Shown one piece after another: positions 59,187 to 64,000 of a stretch of DNA of 64,000 nucleotides. Position 1 is the first letter of the stretch; the number at the start of each line of letters is the position of its first letter. The translations under genes and the position numbers were made by a program. The notes under the pieces are model-generated. The model had not been told where the DNA came from. It searched no databases and saw nothing but the letters and a program-made list of their open reading frames with translations. Origin of the DNA: Diabrotica undecimpunctata (Eukaryota; Arthropoda; Insecta; Coleoptera; Chrysomelidae); assembly GCF_040954645.1 (NCBI RefSeq), contig NC_092813.1, positions 24,001,235 through 24,065,234 on the forward strand, written 5' to 3'.

Positions 59187-61101
59187 CTGGTCCCTTATCA
59201 ATGCTGTCCCAGTTTGGTTGTTTAAGATCGGTTTATCTATTTTTGTTTACCTGGCATAACAATAAGATGTTGTGCTATTTTGCCTTCTATTTTTTTTATC
59301 TTATCTTAATGTTGGTTATTATCTTAGTTTATGGACTTGTTAATTTTGTTGTTTGTTTTCTCTTAAAAGTCCAACTGCATATCATAGGAGTACAGGATGG
59401 ATATATGGGAATTTCCCCATCTTGAGTTCTGAGTTGAATAGATATTTACAGGGATAATGCGGAAAACATTCCAAATATTTTCTTTAATAGTGTTGTATGG
59501 TTTTGTGGACCATGGCCATAAAGCTTATGTATTAATATTCACTTACTGTGTCGGTGTTTTAGCGTGGGTTCAGGATTGATCACCCTGGATGTGTGCCCTC
59601 ACTTGGCTCAGAAATATATCAATACATATTAGTTGTTTCTTGAATGTCTCTTAGGTTGAAATTAGAATGTGTCATTTAGAATTGGATCGTTCTGATATTC
59701 AGCAGTAAGTAAGTCTGTTTAACTTGGTTTGTTATCTCCTATGTTGTTATCTTCTCAAGAATTTGAGTTTAACATATCTTAGTATCTTGAGTTTGTACCT
59801 ATCTACCTACCATTTGTACGGATTGGTAGATGTGAGTTTATCTTTACCTTGAGTGTACCTTTATCTTTACCTTAATTGAGTTTATCTCGTACCTTTACCT
59901 TAATTGGTTTATCTCATACCTTTACCTTAAGTTAGTTATCTTTACCTTTACCTTGATAAGTTTATTTCTTATCTATATCTTATGAATATATATCTTATCT
60001 TTATCTTGATTATGGAGTCTTAAAAATCTGTCCTTTACTGTTCTTGTCGTGAGTAAAGAATTGGACCACGTCAATAGTACAGTTTGGGTATTACAGTTAG
60101 GATCTCTTTTATCTTTCCTTCTACCAAGTGTATAGCTGGTAGAAGTGAGTTTTGTGCATATCCTCTACCATGAGTAGATCTGGACTTGCAATTATCTTTT
60201 ACCTTTTGTGCATATTCTTTACTACGAGTTGGGATTGCAGTTAACTTACTTATTTTTTTTTTAGCATACCCTATACCATGAGTATAGTGGGCTTGCTAGT
60301 ATCTAGGCTTGCTAGTGCCTTTACCGATTGTGTGTTTTTCCTACCGCTGCTAAAGCAAGTAGATGTATTGAATTATCTTTTACCTTGAATTTTCGAATAT
60401 GTTGCTGATATCCAGAACCATATCATATAGATGTTTAGGTTTGTAGTAATATAGTTTCAACTAGTCCTAATAAATTAAGCCCTCATTGAACTCTTGGGTG
60501 ATTAATAGAATCTGTTCGCTCTAGTGTCAACGTTGGGTAAACTTGATAGGACTTTGTTTGAGTTTGTGTTGTGAATGGTTCTTGGTCCTATCTTTTAGAG
60601 GTTGTTAACACACCTCAGTAGTGTAGTTTATTTATAGTTTTACTAATACTTGGAAATATAGAATTTAAGTATTGTCGAAGGTTAATTTACTCTATATAAG
60701 GTTGAATTGAATTATATTGAATATATTGGTATTGAGATTGATATTGCTATAAAGTTATTGAATTATATTTAGAAAGTACCTAAGTGATTGGGTTATATGT
60801 TTTTTTTACTTTTCTTAATACTTTGTCTAAATAAATTAAATTATTTTAATTTTTTTTGGTAAATTACACATTATTAAATAGATCACATGCTGTCTGTCTA
60901 CTGTACGTCTGTCAGTGTCATTACTTTTATCCCATCTCCTGAGTAAACAGTGTGGCTGATAAGCTCAAAATCCTTGTGATTGACACCACAACGTTTCGGC
61001 TTCATCGTATTCATCGTCTGGTTTGTCTTTAAGGCTAGATTGTCCTAGACAATAAAAAAAAAGGAAACTTCTGGTAAGTGGAAAGTTTTCCTTTTTTTTT
61101 C
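59187..61101 (+). other. Long non-coding region of gypsy C between pol and the 3' LTR
   Basis: About 1.9 kb. A 74-codon frame at 59201-59425 has a hydrophobic stretch but no recognisable envelope features. From about 59790 to 60300 the words TTTACCTT, TTATCTTTACC and ACCATGAGTA recur irregularly, like a worn minisatellite. Near 61048-61100 a run AAAAAAAAAGGAAACTT pairs with AAGTTTTCCTTTTTTTTT, forming a strong hairpin just before the polypurine tract. An envelope gene is not supported. Confidence 0.5.
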
Positions 61102-61117
61102 TGGAGTTGAGGGAGGA
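61102..61117 (+). promoter_or_regulatory. Polypurine tract of gypsy C
   Basis: GGAGTTGAGGGAGGA immediately precedes the TGTAGCAG start of the 3' LTR, the position used to prime plus-strand DNA synthesis. Confidence 0.75.
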
Positions 61118-61927
61118 TGTAGCAGTCACAACTGCTAACATATAATTAATTAATATTATTTATTATTAAAATCCTAAAACCCCTCAGAATCCCGTTTATG
61201 AAACGTTTATGGGCAATAGACGAGAACGATGCGCAAGTGTAACAACTACAGGTCAAGAGGCGCTCAGCTAAGGTCAGTTTTGGTCAACAACTCACACTGA
61301 GAGGTTTATTTCTCCAAGCCTTTACCGGCACTTTTCGTCTTAAAATCGGGTAGAAAATCTGGGATTGGATTTAATATTTTCCCCGAACATCAAGGGAGAA
61401 ATTGGAACAAGTGATAAAAATCTTGATTGAAAAAAACCGGCTTCCAAATTTTCAGAAATGAATATTTAAAACCCGGTTTCCAAATCTACCGAAATAATTA
61501 TTTAAAACCCAGATTTCACCCGATTAGGATAACGTTTAATATTAGAATTAGTTTAACCAAACACCTAATTCATCCCATTGGTAACCAGGAACCGATTGTC
61601 TCCAGAACCACAGCGTTGATCTTCATTCGTTTTTTTCGGAGCCTCAAGGATCGTCAGAGTCTTAAGGGGACTTATCCAGGACAGCTGTAGTGTTGTGACA
61701 GACATTAACAACTAGTTTCTCAGGGTTAAAGTTTTTCTTGTAATTTACAACTTTGTATATGCATATACCAAGGTTAGTACTTATTACAGTTTTTGTAACA
61801 TTTATAAAAAGTTAGGCAAATAGTTATTAATTAATAAAATTAGATTCATTGTTAGGGAAGGGGTTCATGATTTTTGTATAGCGGTTTTTAAAAGGGAAGG
61901 GAAGAAATTTATGTATCAGGGTTTTTA

Positions 61928-61932
<5 letters not shown>
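61118..61932 (+). repeat. 3' LTR of gypsy C (truncated at the TA tract)
   Basis: Counterpart of 47354-48168. After the (TA)n at 61933-62007 the sequence is TTGTTATGATATG, not the CTTTCCGAGTCTG found after the TA tract of the 5' copy, so the last few hundred bases of this LTR are gone. Confidence 0.85.

Positions 61933-62007
<75 letters not shown>
61933..62007. repeat. (TA)n microsatellite
   Basis: About 37 TA units marking the breakpoint of the 3' LTR. Confidence 0.95.
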
Positions 62008-62011
<4 letters not shown>

Positions 62012-64000
62012 ATGATATGTGAATCCGATGCAAGAAAACTACAAGTTGCTCTTATTTACCGGCTAGCTTTATGAAGATAAAAATAATTTTTTTAAGTTGA
62101 TTAATTTGTAATATTGTTAAATTTAGAAATGCTTTTAATAAAAATTATTGAACTCCTGAAAATAAAAAAAATTTGACAAACATTTATTCTACTCACCTTG
62201 TATTCTCTAAATCTGTATTTTGAATTTAAATTTTTTTTACTTATTTGTCTTAGAACATGCAGACTCTTAACTCAAGCGAGTTCTGTGACCTGTACTGCTT
62301 GATAAAGCTATATAAAATTATATAAAGCAAAAATCACCACACAAGAAGTTTTATTTTTAATGTACTGTGCAATTATTCACAAGTGATCAATTAAATATTA
62401 CACAACGATATCTTGTATAATATATAAAAAAAATTATTTAAGATTCTTCCAATAAATAAGCCAATACTTAAACGTTTAATACTAATATGAATGGATTTAG
62501 ATTTATGACGTAATACAATATTGAAGTAAGTATATGAAATTAGTGTTTTGTGAAGTTGCAACAAGAAATACTTGATCTAAGATCTAATACGTGTTTGTTT
62601 GTCAAAGTATTTATAACCTCACTTACTATCTTTTTAGAGCGAAAACAAAGGTTTATAATCCTTCAATTTTTTTAGTTTAACTGTTTTGTTTAATGATTTT
62701 AGTAAGCAAAAGAAACGGTGAATTATATTTGGTTAATATTACAAAAGCGATAATAAAATTTTTGTGAACTTGACTTCAAATTATTTTGTTTTTTAACACA
62801 AAGATGATTTAGAATGATATAGGCTGCTTAAAAAAAAAGGTAAGATTATTTCTAAAGAAATTTCAAAACTTGCGTTTAACTTTATTAAAGTTCACTTTCG
62901 TCTTTCAGATAATCCCTTCTCTAAAAATTTTATGGAAATCTTCAATAACAAAGATTGCATCTTTCAGTGACGTCTTCTAATGGATTAGGGCCGCAAAACT
63001 ATCAGAATTATCTCTCCAATGGTTGAGAAATATTTATAAGTACCCAAAATGAATTTTAAATGATCTTCAGTCAAAAATAAACACCAAACGGTCTCTTTAT
63101 TCAGCGAGAATTCAAATGAGTGGAAAAACTCACCTTTCTGGTAGCTGTGGACCTCTTTATGATGACTGCTAACAATTCCCTTATCGGAAAATATACTGTT
63201 AATCTGCAGGCTTTGCTAAAATTTAATCAGAAACGATGGTTTCTTATCGGCAAGGTAATTTGAATATACTTTGTTATAATTCAGGACTTTTTTAAGGTTT
63301 TTTAAAATACTTTTGAAAAATTGTGACTGCTGAAAAATAATCAAAAATTTTCTGCCTCTTCGTAACTATTGATTTTCTATCTTTTATTTTTCATTGCTTA
63401 CCAGATCTCCAAGCATTTTGACAATGTTTTTTAAGATCTGACAGGATTTTTGTATATTTTTGACATTTATGATTAAAATAAAAAATATTTTAAATTTTCA
63501 TAAATTGTTAAATCTTGAGAACTATATTGACTTTTGAAATGAATTGAAACAAATACTAGAGAATTTAAGCATTCTTTTGACATATAATTTCTACAACAAA
63601 TTATAATTTAAATATTAAAATTTTTACTAACAAATTTGACATACACCAATTTTAACATGAATTAGTTGCTTTTATTTTGCTTTTATTTAATTTTAAAGCT
63701 ATCTGAAAGCACTTTTGATATTGAATCACTGAGAATTGTCTTCAGATTACCTGTCCATTAAATATTATATCATTCTGAACTCTTATTTATGAGCTATATC
63801 CTATTTCACCTCCTAACACGTTTTATTTTCCGAGCTCTATCCATGTTAACTGTATGTTTACTAACAAATTGAAACTTCTTACTTTGTGAATAAATGACTT
63901 AAATATTTTATCTGTTTTAGGACTGTTGAAGATTCTATTGACTTGTATATATTAGAATTTGGATTATAATAAAAATTGTAATTAATTAATAAATACAAAT
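62008..64000. other. Unassigned AT-rich DNA
   Basis: About 2 kb without a convincing frame, repeat or terminal structure. The lost half of the BEL fragment at 46021-47353 does not appear here. Confidence 0.4.

Noticed and set aside
59201..59425. A short frame with a hydrophobic segment after gypsy C pol, considered as an envelope or accessory gene.
   Set aside because: Only 74 codons, no signal peptide, no cysteine pattern or cleavage site; composition alone explains it.
60975..61020. A third hammerhead-like string on the minus strand (CAGACGATGA...GCCGAAACGTTG) upstream of the gypsy C polypurine tract.
   Set aside because: The core has CAGACGA instead of CTGANGA and I see no stem II hairpin between it and GAAAC. 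Only the outer stem could form, so it is at most a decayed relative.

Overview
This 64 kb window looks like an AT-rich stretch of an animal nuclear genome, most likely an insect or other arthropod. The case rests on its elements: BEL/Pao and several gypsy-type LTR elements, I-clade, Jockey-like, CR1/Jockey-like and RTE-like LINEs, hAT, piggyBac, Tc1/mariner-type and THAP/YqaJ DNA transposons, and long (TA)n microsatellites. I see no convincing single-copy host gene, tRNA, rRNA, CRISPR or bacterial operon. Almost everything recognisable is mobile, usually nested and mostly decayed. The species cannot be named from this sequence alone.

Layout, left half. 1-3545: a minus-strand RTE-like LINE remnant split by a complete Tc1/mariner-type transposon (301-3278) whose 460-codon transposase is open. 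3546-6915: a fold-back element built from ~160-170 bp monomers in two inverted arms; its left arm is split by a 2.0 kb hAT element (3785-5784) with an exact 8 bp target duplication. 7462-16075: one nearly full-length I-clade LINE (ORF1; ORF2 with endonuclease, reverse transcriptase and RNase H). Its ORF2 is split by a 3.4 kb retrotransposed segment (9111-12489) flanked by a 10 bp duplication. That segment joins a 5'-truncated Jockey-like LINE to a GC-rich, hairpin-forming stretch ending in (TG)n. 16350-18911: a second fold-back fragment, a MITE and (TA)n tracts. 19331-27210: a second I-clade LINE on the minus strand, split by a hAT element (21814-24656) that carries a TA-flanked MITE inside its transposase intron.

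Middle. 28863-30060 is a decayed relative of the first transposase. Two hammerhead-ribozyme-like motifs (18929-19000 plus, 30405-30450 minus) each lie between long (TA)n tracts. 31516-40846 holds a THAP-domain DDE transposase gene (plus) and a converging SWIM/YqaJ nuclease gene (minus), the gene pair I associate with ISL2EU-type transposons. It is broken by a deletion-derivative BEL element (32526-35525, 5 bp target duplication) and LINE fragments, and cut off on the right by a gypsy element (about 40870-44680).

Right half. 44700-46015 holds a piggyBac remnant and a LINE fragment, followed by a BEL/Pao pol fragment (46021-47353). A large gypsy-type element follows (47354 to about 62007), with gag, pol, an apparent lysine-tRNA primer site, a polypurine tract and ~1.9 kb of non-coding DNA before its 3' LTR. 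Its 5' LTR is split, inside a (TA)n tract, by a younger and nearly intact minus-strand gypsy element (48273-53252) that has a clean A AAA AAC slippery site at the gag-pol junction. 62008-64000 shows nothing I can identify.

These genes form no common pathway; each set serves its own element. What the window records well is insertion order, because most nests have readable target-site duplications and LTR identities.
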